A stretch of 64,000 nt of DNA from Sphagnum compactum. Lineage: Eukaryota > Bryophyta > Sphagnopsida > Sphagnales. Each line of letters begins with the position of its first letter. Positions within the stretch are counted from its first letter, which is position 1. Below are positions 1 through 12,659 of the stretch, in pieces. The stretch spans positions 2,666,001 through 2,730,000 of the forward strand of contig OZ234498.1 in NCBI GenBank assembly GCA_965153455.1, written 5' to 3'. The position numbers were made by a program, and so were the translations under genes. Below the pieces are notes generated by a model. The model had not been told where the DNA came from. It made no database searches and was given only the letters and a program-made list of their open reading frames with translations.

Positions 1-542
1 AACTAAATTACACCTAATACGATACTTTTCCACTGAATCCCATTGAAGCTAATTGTTTCCCGATGGAAATAAGTTACGACTTAAAACCGTACTCCTTCCT
101 TTCATTGTATCTTTACTAGTGCCAGTCCCCCCCCCGCCCCCTAAGCCTACTTCTTGTTGTTAAGTGCATGGTACCAGGTACCGACCAACATTAAACCATG
201 CACACAAGCGAGCAATATGGAACTTGCTTATGCAAGATCCCCCAACTGACAACATTTCCATAACAAATGACTATATAGACACACACGCACACACACACTC
301 TCCTACAAAGAGTGGACCAAAAACACAAGGAATGGAACCTTTTAGGAGTAAGATCCCTTCCACTCCTCCTTTACCCTAAACTTATTGATCAAGTGGCATA
401 ATCAACAGTTGATGCTGATTCTGCATGTAGACCCCTTGTTTTCCAAAGGGGATCATATTCTGTGGATTCTGCAAAGTGTGCCCTCTATGTGCTTGTCCCC
501 TTAGAGGGACAAACCTACCTGCCAGAAGCAGCCATTGATGGG
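1..542. other. Non-genic stretch with microsatellite tracts
   Basis: I see no supported gene here. A C-rich homopolymer-like tract lies at about 127-141 and a CA dinucleotide run at about 280-298. The short open frame at 164-379 has low-complexity composition and no recognisable family, so it is not called. Confidence 0.5.
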
Positions 543-674
543 CCTGTTCTCTGATACATTGTTGGCAGTTTAGTGGTTTTATAGTTCATGTCTGAGGTTT
601 CCTTGTGTCCTGTTCTCTAATACATTGTTGGCAGTTTAGTGGTTTTATAGTCCTTGTCTGAGGTTTCATTGTTT
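543..674. repeat. 66 bp tandem duplication, two copies
   Basis: Two adjacent units begin with CCTGTTCTCT at 543 and 609 and differ at only a few positions, so the duplication is recent or under homogenisation. The unit length of 66 is a multiple of three, but neither copy lies in a convincing reading frame. Confidence 0.85.
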
Positions 675-787
675 CCTTCCAAGTTTTGTGTCACAAACTA
701 CCTCCCCTCCCCTAGAGATGAGCCCCACCCACAAATCAAAGAGAAAGCACACCAGGTTACTTGTCTAGTAGTCAAAAGGGGTAAGTA

Positions 788-1168
788 CTAAGATTATCTC
801 CACTGGTGCTCAGTATGTAACTCTGGATAGTAAAATTAAATGTCTAAGTTTAGCTTTTCTATTTTGGCAACTCCACCAATAAAACTGAAATTGGAACTGC
901 ATATACATGGGGGACTACTAATAGCAAACCACTTGGACCAACCATTGTGATCGACCAATCAGAAATACTGAGTTGCAGTCAGGTGCAACTTATTACCCTT
1001 TTTTTAGGAGGTGCTCAACTGTGTTGCGCCTCTTACCAGCCTCGGCAAGCTGCACTAATTTGGTGCGGAAAAACTAGTTTCGTGAGCTAGACTGGCACAT
1101 TTTGACTTTTTCGCAATAAATCTTACTGTCTGGAGTCACAGACTGAGCAACGTTGGAGATGCTCTAAG
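788..1168. mobile_element. MITE with ~50 bp degenerate terminal inverted repeats
   Basis: The left end (788-840) and the reverse complement of the right end (1120-1168) align over about 50 bp with scattered mismatches. Both begin CTAAGATTATCTCC / CTTAGAGCATCTCC and share a GCTCAGT(A/C)TGT block. The interior is too short for a transposase, so this is a non-autonomous DNA transposon. The terminal motif and the inner GACCAATCAG-like blocks resemble those of the element at 24529, suggesting one family. I could not define a target-site duplication with confidence. Confidence 0.65.
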
Positions 1169-2049
1169 ACCAGTGTTTTACTTGTATGGACTTTCGAATG
1201 TACCAGATTGGTCCTAGTATTGGGTTCTTTTTTTTCCCCCATACTTGGCAGGTATGGAATTGGGTACTTTAAAAACAAAATTCATACCAGTTTTGGTACT
1301 GGTATTAGGGTCAAAGGCCGATTTTTGCATAGTATAAGGTAGGTGTAAACCTGGTATGGTACTGGTATAACTTAAGGCATGTATAAACCTTGCATTAGTT
1401 CAGGCCTCCATACCATGCTGGTACCAGTATATGGTTGGTATTGTCAGTACTCATGCCAGTATTACATACCCGGTTGCACCCCATGTTTGGGTACAACATT
1501 GTTAAGTACACCATTGCATTCAGTTCCCAAAAAGATGAAGAGGCAAGAAGAATTCACTACTGAAGTTGTTAGGCATTTATCTGCCCACTACCGACATAAT
1601 GATAACTTGGGCAATTGTTGCTGGCAAATTCATTCATTTGCCCAACATTATATGTGCACAAACTTGTTATTACTCGCCGTAAAAAAGGACAGTTTGGTTT
1701 TGTTTTCCCTGGTTGCCCTGTAGCCTGTCTAGCATGTGTCTGTGGTGTGCCCAGACACATTTTGATGTTGCCCATTACAAGCCAAGAGCCCTGAAAATGC
1801 ATAACATGGGTTCAAAATGTGTATGGGCATGGGCACTAGGTGTGCCCATAACAAGCTCAAAACATGCAAAAAATGGCTCACAGATGTGTGTGGGTATCTT
1901 TGAAAAAGATGAACTGGACCAAACAAGGGAAAAATAATAGCAGGCAGGCAATAACAACTATGTGCACATGATGCCAAATGAACTACCTATACACAAAACA
2001 ACAACAATAAGAAAAGAACTTAATTTGGTCTTTTAGTTGCATTGCGTCC
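1169..2049. other. Non-genic stretch with degenerate GGTACTGGTAT repeats
   Basis: From about 1195 to 1450 the motif GGTACTGGTAT/GGTATGG recurs on both strands as a loose local repeat. From 1735 to 1890 phrases built on CCCATTACAAGC and AAAATGTGTATGGG recur twice. No supported coding region was found. Confidence 0.45.
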
Positions 2050-2470
2050 ATAATGCCCCCACTTATACAATGCCCCTCAAAGTTCCATATAATGCACATT
2101 GTCCAAACCACGATGGAACACATTATTAACATTAAGAATAAGAAAACATTAACCAATGTCGTCATTGAAGAGAAAAATCACAATAACAATGCTATCTCCC
2201 ATAACTTGCAAAAAAACAAAGCCAAAAAAATGCAAACAAACAGTTCACAAACCTTTCCCCAATCACCATCAATTGTCAAAAGTTTGTCACTTTTTGACTT
2301 TCAATGGTTGATGTGATGGTGTTTTCATCCATTAGGGTTTCATTACCCTAATTTTGGGTCACACCCAAACCATGTTGCCCTTAGCTTCACAAAAGTGTCA
2401 CATCAACCTCGTGGTCACTAGCTTCATTATCAATCTTGCTCCCAATTTTGAGATTCTTTAGACTTGATTT
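2050..2470 (+). repeat. Dispersed repeat R1, copy 1 (partner near 22590-22990)
   Basis: Blocks in the same order occur here and at about 22590-22990: CATAATGC..., CATAACTTGCAAA, CCATCAATTGTCAAA and a GATGTGATGG/GATCGATGG segment. The two copies are direct and divergent. Neither carries a recognisable protein, so this is probably a non-autonomous element or its remnant. Confidence 0.5.
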
Positions 2471-4269
2471 AAGAGGAGTTGGAAAAGCCATAATTCATTG
2501 AACCTTTTAATACTCTTTTGAAGTAGTTAGTGTCAACCAACACCCATGAGTGCATCATTAAAAATGGACAATGGGTGGACTATGACGTAAAAGTAGTGTT
2601 AAAAGTTGTTTCACGAGAGTATGGTTAAATGAAAGTATGAAACCTTAATTGGTGATGGATGATTGGTAGAAAGTGTCACATTAGGGGACAGTTGGTCTTC
2701 ATGAAAAGTTGTGGATGCTGAATGTTCAATTTTTGTTGTTCTTTTTATACTTTTAGATGTTTTTCTTTGTTTGCAGGTTAAAGGTGCTTAATGTTTGCAA
2801 TTCAATGAAACAGTGTCGTTGAGTGGGTTTCTGTGATGGAATGGTTTTATAATTACATTACTATGGTGGGATAATGGATGATTAAAAAACATAGTGATGG
2901 TTGGTGCTAGAGATTCGGTGGTGGTGTGAAATGGTTGCAACATGTATTATAAGGAGGAGTGTTCTGGTCTTCAGAAGGGGGGTGGGCTAATGGAAAAGAG
3001 CTAAGTGTTCATCTTCTTGTGGATAAAGATAGGAGAAGTTCAGTGTAACGTGATGAAAAAGTGTTGTGTGAACAAATGGGGAAGAATGCCTTATTGTTAA
3101 TGTTTCGTCTTTTGTTTTCAAGCAAACTTTTTGCTATGTTATGAGCTTCAAGGCAAAAGAGGAAAGATTAATGTTAGAATTTAGGGACCACTTCAAAGGA
3201 AATGATGACAAAGCTTAAAGGTTTCATGAGAAAGCTAGGTGGCTTGTTCCATTGTGTTGTGAGTTTTTGCGATTTCCAAAGGAAATTGTTAGGTCATTTG
3301 CTTGTCCGATCCAAAGCTTCAACTTTGCTCTATCTTTGAAAATGTGGAGCCCCACATACACATTTGCATTATTTGTAGTGATTTCAAACTCTTCCTTCAT
3401 CTTCTCAACCATGTGATCCTTTTGTCCATTGTTCTTATCACTACATTATAAGGAATTTTTTCCTTTGCAACCAATAAATCAATAACTAGATGTCATAAAT
3501 GACTATCTAATCAATTGTAGTCATAGGATATTACTTCAAATCCTATCTGGAAAAAATTGTAATCATATATTAATGGTCATTTGACTAATAGATGATAACA
3601 TGGTAATATGAAGGATGACATCATTTTTTCATTGCAAGTTTTCATCTATATGGCATCCATGACAAAGTGACATGGATGTTCAAAATATCATTTGAAAATG
3701 TGATTAAGATAAAGTCATTTAAAATATGACTAAAGAATAACAACTATGCAAATGACGTGGACAAACTAATGTGTCATTAGAAAGACAATGTGATCATACA
3801 ATTATTTTACAATTATTTGAAAATGACTATTAATAATTTAATATGAATATAAATAAACATAATGAACTACAACATGTAGGGAACTAATTTTGATTCATAT
3901 TATACATATACATAACATAAAAATCTTTATCAAAGTGTTCTAAAATATACTTGACATACAATCCATTTTAAATATTCAATGTGAATAAATTAGATATTAT
4001 CCATTGAAATAAAATTTAAAGGTAAAAAATGACATATTATAAATAAATTTATAATTTAAAAATAAAATAGAAGTGTAAAAGGTGGAAAATATATAATTTA
4101 TATGTACATTAAAATTTTATCATAAATTTAAATAAAAATGTATAAAGAAATGTATATAAATAATTTTTTTATTTTACATGTGTAAAATTGAATAAAAATT
4201 ATAATTTCAGAAAATTATTTATTATTATATTATTATTAAATTAAAATATTAAATTTATACCTCATATTC
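2471..4269. other. AT-rich non-genic DNA
   Basis: Becomes extremely AT-rich from about 3780 to 4260. No gene, RNA or structured repeat was recognised. The short minus-strand frame at 3224-3412 has no family resemblance. Confidence 0.5.
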
Positions 4270-5161
4270 AAATCCATCATGTGTTCAATGTCTTTAGTAT
4301 TTGCATACAAAATTTCAAAATTATGTAAACAACAATTCTTCATTACTTGCATCAATTACAAGTTTTGTGTTGATAGGGTACTTTCCATTTTCTACAACAT
4401 TAGTAGTAGTGTTATCTTCCTTCTCATCATCTTCCCTGTTCTTGCATTCTCGCTCCCAATGCCTTTTCTCATCACAATAATTGCATCACGTCTTCTTTTT
4501 CAAATTAGTAATTTGATCTACTTTCTTCTTCTTCACCTCCATGTTGGATGTGTTAAAACTTCCTCCTCTTCAATTAGAAGAATAAAATGTTGCATCACCA
4601 TTATCTTGTGTTATGAAAAGTTTTCTCAATGTCTCCTCCTTCAATAAACGCACAATCAGATTTTGAAGAGTCTTCATGACCCCTGGAATGTTATTTCAAG
4701 CAAAGATTACATGGCAATAGTCCAATTGGCAAACTGCAAAAGATCTTGGAAATTACATCATTTCCAATGGTTGGCAAACCCATGTCATTGAACTAGGTTG
4801 CCATGGCTTTTATTGTAGCAATGAATAAAGACATATCTTGGCCAAGTTTCATCCAAAACCCAAAGAATCAATGCTACATGATGTGTTTGTTCTCCTTCAA
4901 GTTTTCCTCGTGCACAATGATTAAACGTATCCACATTGTTGTTGAAGTCTTGCAATTGACTAAAACACTGAGGTAATTTTTGTCAATCGATGAACATATT
5001 AACATCATGGTTATTTTGTCACACTACTTCCACTCTTTCTTTGTTGTGGCTACTTCCAAGCTTTCAATTCCTTCCACAATCCCTAGTAGTTTTTTTGCAC
5101 GAAAAATTATGGTCATTTGAAACTTCCATATTTGAAAGTTGGTCCCATTGAATTTCTTCAT
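4270..5161 (-). pseudogene. Ty1/Copia-type gag polyprotein remnant
   Basis: The minus strand from 5161 encodes the usual start of plant Copia gag (a FNGTNFQIWKFQM stretch after MKK). A UBN2-like helical region follows, with TTKKEWK, an ICSSIDKN-like core and a TTMWIRL segment. It ends with a perfect CX2CX4HX4C zinc knuckle, CNYCDEKRHWEREC, at 4444-4485. The zinc knuckle of such gags binds RNA during particle assembly. The frame is broken by an in-frame TAG after the EWK motif, a further TAG after HIM, and frame changes before the knuckle. No protease, integrase or RT follows downstream, and no LTRs could be paired, so this is a truncated fossil. Confidence 0.8.
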
Positions 5162-5985
5162 GCTTCCAATGCTACTATCACCATCAACTTGAACACCTAC
5201 ACCATTTGCCGTTCTACCAAACTTTCAAAACAACTAGTTTGTGTATTTTTAAACATCATTCAAGACCAAGAAGCATTATTTATTAATCCTTTATTCTAAA
5301 CAAGTTTTAATTCTCTAATTAAAATTTTTGGAAACAATATGACATGGGCTCAAAACTTGTAGAAAATCAATAAATCAAATGTATATGTACATACAAAGAG
5401 AACAAAACTCGAAGATAACATGGAATATTAATTCTTTATTGAAAGCTTCAACAACACAAAATACATGCTATGCAAGAATCTAGAAACAAAAAAGTCTATT
5501 ATACAAGATTGTTTGCTATATATATATATCCACAAAGCAGCTAATCAAGCTTCTACTTGCTCCAAAACTAAAAGTGACAATCCTTAAGTTCCTAAGGAAA
5601 TAAAATTCAAAAAATGTGTACATTCATTTTCTGTGCATGATCAGTGCATGCTTTGATAGTGGACACCCTAGATATAGAGTTTGCAAAAACAAGGAAATCT
5701 AATGTCACAAAAATAGTTACAACAAAGCTTTAATAATAAGAACGAACAAAGACAACGTACATTCTAAATTACTTGTTTTCCAATCCAATCCATCTTCAAG
5801 TTCTAGTGTTTTACAACCATTTCGCAATTTCTTTTTGGCATAAGTACACACAATCACAAATCCATCATCTATTGTTTTTTACACCCATAGCATTCATAGT
5901 GTTGCAACTTGTGGTAACTTCTTTGTAGCTTTTTCTAAAACTATGCCTATTAGCTGCTTCTTTCCCAACAACCTATGATGCCTCA
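5162..5985. other. Upstream flank of the Copia gag relic, no gene seen
   Basis: This should hold the leader and primer-binding site of the Copia element if it were complete, but I could not identify either. The plus-strand open frame at 5117-5299 is the antisense shadow of the gag start. Confidence 0.4.
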
Positions 5986-6235
5986 TAAAAACTCATTAGT
6001 TTTTCCAGCTTCAACATCGTGTGTCTATCGTTATCATCAATTTCCAGACTATAAACTTGTTTTCTTGGTGTTTGCATGATGTTGATCAATTGTTTCAACA
6101 AACATCCTTTTCTCATGCAAGCAATTTTACATCTTGAGATTGGTGTTGGTGGTTGATTCTTGCAAGCGATATGGAATTGGGTTTAGGGTTTTTAGTAGGT
6201 CATTAGGTATGTTAATTTGTTAACTATAATGGGTT
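5986..6235 (-). repeat. Dispersed coding-like repeat R2, copy 1
   Basis: The reverse complement of this segment aligns with the plus strand at about 42860-43060. Both share an opening AACATACCTAATGACCTA block, a CAATCTCAA block and an ATCATGCA(A/G)AC block. Both also share a readable peptide core (IMQT followed some 20 residues on by TMLKL/TMLKL). Conservation of the peptide between divergent copies suggests a former transposon protein, but I do not recognise the family. Confidence 0.5.
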
Positions 6236-6861
6236 TAAATTTTTAAAAATCAGCTTTAGACCTAGTACCACTACCAAACTAATATGACACTTTTGAAAAA
6301 ATGTTCAATACAAGATATGCAAGATATGAAAAACAAGAAGAAAAATCCATACTAGGACTAGTTTAATATGTTCAAAGCTCAATGCCAGTCCAACACTAGA
6401 AGGAAACTAAAGAATGAAGGAAAAAATAAAAGGGCATCTAACTTCATTACACCAAAATGTGTCATAATTCACTCTAGGTTTCATTAAATTTTGAATGAAT
6501 TTGAACATTTTTACCATGATGAAATTAATTAACCCCTTAGTGAATGGGGACTAATTATTATGGGCAATGAATTGTTTCACTAAGGTTAATTTCAAGTGAA
6601 ATATAAATTTACCAAACCATTCACTTGCTAATTAATTAATTAAGCAGCATGGAAAATCAATTAAATTTAAATTATTTAATATATAATATTATTGATAATT
6701 TCATCATTTTCAACCTATGAGGTTATTAACACGTGTCATTACCTAAATTAAATTAAAAACCTAACCTAGGTACATAGGCCACATAATTAACCTAGACACT
6801 TACTTTTAGGAATTAGATAAATAAATATTCGATCAACTTACTATTGTTGACCATGCACACC

Positions 6862-6930
6862 ACTTATGAGGTTTGATCTCTTGACCTTTAGAACGAAGGC
6901 AAACACCCTTACCATTAAGTCACCCCACTT
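6862..6930 (-). repeat. tRNA-like (SINE head) segment within X copy A
   Basis: On the minus strand the order is GGTGACTTAATGGTAAGG (box A-like), a TTTGCCTTC spacer, then AGGTCAAGAGATCAAACCTC (box B-like). This is the pol III promoter layout of tRNA-derived SINEs. The cloverleaf is degraded and it is not a functional tRNA. Homologous segments lie at 55772-55832 (minus) and 57974-58048 (plus). Confidence 0.6.
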
Positions 6931-7229
6931 ATTGTGATAATATGTTACATTGCATTCTATTTATCAAATATTTCATTTTAAACATTACAAAAACATAAAA
7001 TTTGAAAAATTCATATATTACTGAAATTTTGTTCAAATGAAATGATTCAATTTTTTTAAAAAATCAATAATGTACATAATTACATTTATTTCCTTTAAAA
7101 AATGTATAATCATTCGAACAATTTTTTTTGTGAATATTAATATTCAATAACACTTTAATGACCATTCTTTTGAGAAAAAAATGTTTAATATATAGATAAG
7201 ATTTTTGGTAATATAAGAATATTACCTAT

Positions 7230-8210
7230 GTTAGGCCACTCTCAGCTATATTAAAACTACTTTCCATTAATTTAAATTATTTCACCTTACATTATTTACG
7301 GCTATTTATGGCTATTTTCAATTACTTTTGGTTATTTCACCCTAGGTTGTTTTTGGTTATTCTAAATTATTTGTGGTTATTTTAGCTTATTTCACTTTAA
7401 GCTATTTTTGGCTATTATAAATTATTTCACTTTAGGCTACTTATAATTATTATAAGTTATTTTTAGCTATTCTAAATTATTTCATTTTAAGTTATTTTCG
7501 ATCATGTGAAACTATTATTGGTTACTTTTGGCTATTCTACGTTATTTCACTTTAAGTTATTTTTGTCTATTAAAGATTATTTCACCTTAGATTATTTTTG
7601 GCAATTCTAAGCAATTCTAATATATGGATATTAATGGCTATTAGTGGTTATTCTATTGGTGGTTATTAATGGTTATTACATTAGTGACTATTAGTGGTTA
7701 TTAATGGTTATTGCATTAGTGACTATTAGTGATTATTCTATTGATGGTTATTAATGGTTATTACATTAATGACTATTAGTGGTTATTTTATTGATGGTTA
7801 TTAATGGTTATTACATTAGTGACTATTAGCGGTTATTAATGGTTATTACATATTAGTGACTATTAGCGGTTATTAATGGTTATTAATGGTTATTACATTA
7901 GTGCATATTGGTGGTTATTCTATTGGTGAACATTGGTGATTATTAATGGCTATTGGTGGGTATTTTATTGATGGTTATTCTAGGTTATTATGATTATTGG
8001 TGGCTATTGTATTATAAATTATTGTTGATTATCGTATGTTATATCATGATTATTGGTGACTATTTTATTATACGTTATTGTTGGATATTTTATGTTATAA
8101 GATTATAGGTTATTGGTAGTTATTCTATTGTAGGTTATTCTAAATTATTTTTCATAGGTATTACTGGCTATTTTAGACTATTTTACCTTAGGTCATAATA
8201 TTTTATTTTA
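7230..8210. repeat. Degenerate GGTTATTAATGGTTATT array
   Basis: About 1 kb built of TGGTTATT, TGGCTATT and AGTGACTATTAGTGG phrases in irregular order, flanked by TTATTTCACTTTAAG-type phrases. Homologous arrays are at 56140-57250 (same orientation) and 54250-55260 (inverted, as AATAACCA). It is strand-asymmetric (GT-rich top strand) and unlikely to code. Confidence 0.8.
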
Positions 8211-8395
8211 AATTATTTTAAGTTATTATACTTAGGATAAAAATAATTTATAATAACATAAAGTATGAATGACATTGAATAACTTAAAGTATAACTTGAA
8301 ATAACATATATTAACTTAAAATAAAATAACCTAAGGTATAGCCTAAGGTTAGTCGAATAATTTAATTTAAAATAATTTAAAAACCTATAACTTTT

Positions 8396-10750
8396 TCAAG
8401 AGCACATTTTTTTTATAGCACAGACACAATTAAAGAGCAGAATATGAAAATCTGTTCCATAAGTTTACATTGAAACTCATTTATGATTTTCTAAAGTAGT
8501 TTTGAAATATTTTTTCTTACAAGAACTACAAGAAATTAGTTTTACCATAGTTGTCATCTGGCAAAATAAAAAAGAAGCTTTCTAGTTGAGGTATTTGCTA
8601 GCAAAAATGGCCTTTTCTGGAATTCCTACCAATTTTCTTTACTTTGACAACTGAAATATATACAAAACCAAAATTGTTTCTATTGAGCCAAACCCAAACA
8701 TTTAAATTTTCTACTGCATCAAGCTATTACTCAAAAAACATAATGACACTAGTTTTTTTTAATCTTCCATTCACCAACCAGCAGATACCAAAAGATGCTC
8801 TCACTAAAACCTTATCATTCTCTTCCTAATCACTTGACAGCTAACCTCACTACACATTTAATATGGTCACCTTCCCTAATATCATATAATCAAAATACTT
8901 CAGAAAATACTGTCCAAAATGTAATAAAATAATCTATTAAATGTTCTAAATGTTGCCCAATAAATACGATGCAAAGCTAGCTTTCCAGTAACATGCATCT
9001 ACCATGAAGGTGAATTCTAGAGAAGTGCAGGGCAAACTGAAATAAGTTAAACGACAACCAATTAGACAAAAGCAGCACCAGCAAACTGCATAATGCAAAA
9101 AGGCGTACCTCAATCCGATCCAATCTGCAGCAAAGCAAAGCAAAACTAAAAATAAAATGAAAGGATTTATCTTGACACTACAATGCAAATCAAAACTCCA
9201 CGTTGTCCAGGTATTCAAGGGGATGCAAACGCTCACACCACCTCTTCTTATTCCAAAACTAGTCCTCTTCATGCTCCTACCTACACTTGATCATCTACCA
9301 CCACATCTTGATTCCATGAACTTCATCTCCACCATCCTCACGCAAGCCTCAACTCTAATACCCACCACCTCATCCTATCAACTTACAATATTTCTCACTT
9401 TACTAGCCTAGGCCAGATACTGCACTGAAGCACTGCCTTCAATCCCATAAACCAATTACCAACATCTCTGTTTCAGAGTCATTCACAATCCAAGCTGCTA
9501 GACTTCTCTCCTGCATTGTAGTGTAGCACTAAAACAGTGCTGAATACCAATTTTGAAGCTCCTGTACTTTGATTGATGCTTCTGCTGTCTCAATAGTTAC
9601 AAGCTCTAAGAAGTCCTTCCCCAAGAAGTGCTGCAGGAGTTTAAAAGATTGGAGTGCAGATATATGCATCTCCATCCAAAGTGATCACAAAGATTTAGCA
9701 ATTAAGACAGATGCTTCTCAATGGGTGAAGGTCCAAGTGAATTTTTCGGTAAACTCCTAGAGGAAGACAGTAAGGGGAATTAGGGAGAGGAGATTTCTTG
9801 AAGAACTATCAGAACTAAGTGGAAGAGAGCATTCAGAGCCAAGACTAGTCATTGTTGTGCTGCTATGCTTGATCTTGTTGAATGGAAACATCTTTAACAT
9901 ACACAAGAAAACAATGCAGACACCCCCATCAGCAAGGTTGCTAAAAACAGAGTTCAACATTTTTTCAAATAACTCAACAGAAAATAGGAATGTACTCAAA
10001 ATGGAGGCATACAAATATGTCAAGAGTAGGAGATATAAATTATATAAAAATGTCATAAATGAATTTTTCTTTACAATATAAAAATCTAAATATGTATCTC
10101 CTCTTGTCAATCCTCTTCATCACTCAATCAATCCACATTTTTTTCTTTATATTAAGGGCTGAATATCTTTTCTTTAAGTCATAAAGTACTAAATAAAAAA
10201 AACAAAATCCAAAACTCTTTCTGAAATCGATCTATTTCATCACTTCTTAAGGATGAAGTCAAATGTATTCCAATTCTTCACATGCAGAAACCACAATGAC
10301 TTGATTTAACACTTAGATTGCAATTCAGGAGTTTCAAATCCAAAGGATCTCCACCATGTTTGTGCTTCGATTTCTTGGACAACTAAAAACGCAGCCAGAT
10401 CAGAAAAAATTTCTTCCATATTCTTGTAAGAAATCAACTGTTTTTCAATATTAGCCTACCCTTGAATATCAAGAAAAAAATTGTCTATTACTTTGCATAA
10501 ACCTATCATTTCATCATCTTTTCTTCCCCCTTACCTAGGGGCCAGACTCCATTCAGGATCCAAGACTATACCACCAGGACAATGAATTGAGCAATGAATG
10601 AATAACCACCAATCTTGTAGTATGTTATGAATTTATTTTTTCTCTCCTGTTAAATGATCTCTTTCATTCAGTTTTTCAATTAATTGATCCATATGCTCAC
10701 AGAACTTTCACATAGTTTGTTTACCTGTATCTATAGTTCACAGTAACACC
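8396..10750. other. No supported gene
   Basis: More complex sequence than the flanking arrays, but I recognise no protein family on either strand. Open frames at 8946-9272 (minus), 9157-9411 (plus), 9569-9760 (plus) and 9757-10110 (minus) overlap antisense or lack conserved motifs. Since it lies just downstream of the MSH3 relic, part may be its old 3' flank. Confidence 0.4.
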
Positions 10751-10753
10751 TGG

Positions 10754-11959
10754 TGAACATTCCTCAAAATGTGTGACCAAATAAACTCTGCATCATTTTA
10801 ACTAGCTTTATATATGTGCACTGCTGATGAATTTTACATCAGGCTGACATGCAATTCAACCACAAACTAAAAAGAGGCTTGTGCCTCTGCACCTTAGTAC
10901 AGGTGCCCAAAATGATCAACAACTATATAAGCTTACTGACTCATTGAAGTTTCAGATTGGGACTCAATGCTCTCATAGAAGGTTGAATTGGGTGTCAAGA
11001 GCTCACTAAATAAGTCATCAAGAAACCTCCTGGCTCCAATTTGAAGCAGTTTCTCAATCTCCAGTACAGAGGAAATTGTGTTCAAATTTCACTGTTGGAG
11101 TGGTATCAACCTAAATGACAAAACTTGTGATAAAACTACATACTTGTATCTAACACTCTTGTCAACTCTACGTCAATCATGAGAACTCTTCAAGGAACAA
11201 TTTGGCTTGATTTTGAGCAAGGTTCAAAGCTGATAATGCATGATCCAAACTTCTCTGCTAAGGTCTCCAACAACAAAAAATTGCTACCCAGTCGCTCTGT
11301 ATATGCTCTTGATAAATAATCCTTTGCTATGGTGTCACTCGTGATGTCTAGATTGCCAACTTGGCTCATGCAGTTGTCAAACCTGTTATTTCTCTCAGAA
11401 CCATTAATCTCAACCTCACCTTGTGTCTTCTCCTGGAGTGACAATTTACCTGGATTTGTAGATGCGGTGTTCTCTCGTGCACTGACCTCCATCTCAAGCT
11501 TTGTCGCCATAGCTGCAGCTTGTACTACACAAGTTTCAGGAATCTGGCAGAGTACATGGTATGCACCATTATCAATACAGCAAAGGTTGACGATTGTAGA
11601 CAAGATGTAATCAGTTCAATGATACCCTGAGGATTTGAAAGTCATATAATTGGAAAGCAGTTGCTGCAGTATGTTCATTATCCTGAGCAGGCAGTAACTA
11701 ACCTGTGCCAAGTGGGCAACATGTAGCCCAAAGCTTCAGCTTGCCACTCCTGGAACAAGCTTATACAAGAATGTAATTCTCTGTGTGGTATCTTCTCTGG
11801 AATCCAGCTGCTGTTCGACGTCATTGGTCTTGGGGAGAGTTTTTATTAACTGAAGAATCTTTGGTCATATATGATACAAAGTAGGTGCCAACTTCACCGG
11901 AGAATGTGGTCTTTAGCTCCACAATTTTCAGGTAATGTGTCACAAAGAGAGTCAAGCAC
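10754..11959 (-). pseudogene. MSH3: Broken 3' end of MSH3 (DNA mismatch repair MutS homologue 3)
   Basis: MSH3 pairs with MSH2 to recognise insertion/deletion loops. The first exon-like block (11959-11703, after a TTTTTTTCACAG acceptor) reads LFVTHYLKIVELK, then GEVGTYFVSYM, then ITFLYKLVPGVAS, then SFGLHVAHLAQ. This is the C-terminal ATPase/helix-turn-helix order of plant MSH3. A GT...AG intron (11702-11544) follows, then IPETCVVQAAAMATKLE in block 2 (11543-11190). A third block (11110-10933) follows a TTTAG acceptor. Lesions are a frameshift after VNKNSPQDQ, a TGA between VAS and SFGL, a stop at 11190-11192, and loss of all upstream exons (no Walker A region found). The frame choice in the third block is uncertain. 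The 3' part recurs at 53626-54041. An intact MSH3 presumably exists elsewhere in the genome. Confidence 0.8.
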
Positions 11960-12035
11960 CTGTGAAAAAAATGTGAATTTTGTCAGCTACAATCTGCGGC
12001 TGATAAACAGTCATCTGGATATACAATCAGTGTGC

Positions 12036-12140
12036 TCGAATGACTAATGCAATTTGCATGATACAGGAAGATAGCCGTTGTCTTTAGCTCTACTACACTC
12101 GAATAGCAATGACTAATGCAATTTGCATGATACATATGTT
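12036..12140. repeat. Short tandem duplication upstream of the MSH3 relic
   Basis: The phrase ATGACTAATGCAATTTGCAT followed by GATACA occurs twice about 66 bp apart, with an interposed TTTAGCTC segment that echoes the exon text at 11912. It lies immediately 5' of the truncated MSH3 exon and may mark the truncation breakpoint. Confidence 0.5.
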
Positions 12141-12659
12141 CCAAATTATAGTCATCGGTTTGTGTGTATGTCCACTTTAGGATTTGAGGTATCACCAAGG
12201 AGGCCTTCATAGCTGATTCAATGAAGATAATTTTGGCAAATTCATAATTATACTCTTGACAATATGTTCAATTTGCACAAAATGCAATGGTACACTATCA
12301 TAATGAAATTATCATTGAAATCTACGTGTGAGAGTGTGGGTGACAGTAATTAGCTTGATACTCCATTTTTGGATTAATATTCATTTTGTACCATGCATAT
12401 GGCATCCATGAAGGTTCCATGCCACATTTTGGTAAATCAATTTAACTTCCATGGATGTAGCCCATTAGCATTGGAAATGAATGTAGGTAAAAATATCTAT
12501 TTATAAGAAGTTTGAATTTTATTTGTACAAAAACTAGGTTATTAAGATCCATATATATTGTATGTGCATTTTGCATTGAATATAAAAATTGATTGGATGT
12601 ATTGCTAGTGTATGAAAGTATTACAATTGTAGTTCAAACGTTTGTGAAAATTCCATTAA

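Larger units (their letters stand above)
6452..8395. mobile_element. X element, copy A
   Basis: About 1.9 kb collinear with 55330-57390. Shared landmarks in order are a CA(T/C)TA...ACAAAATGTGTC-like start, a TTATGGGCAATGAATTGTTTCAC block, a TTATTTAATATATAATATTATTGATAATTTCAT block, an antisense tRNA-like segment, an AACATTACAAAAACATAAAATTTG block and a long GGTTATT array. Copy A stops in the AATAATTTAAAAACCTATAA region. It lacks the terminal sequence seen at 57390-57746 and the inverted left arm seen at 54042-55265. No transposase is encoded, so the family is non-autonomous. Confidence 0.65.
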
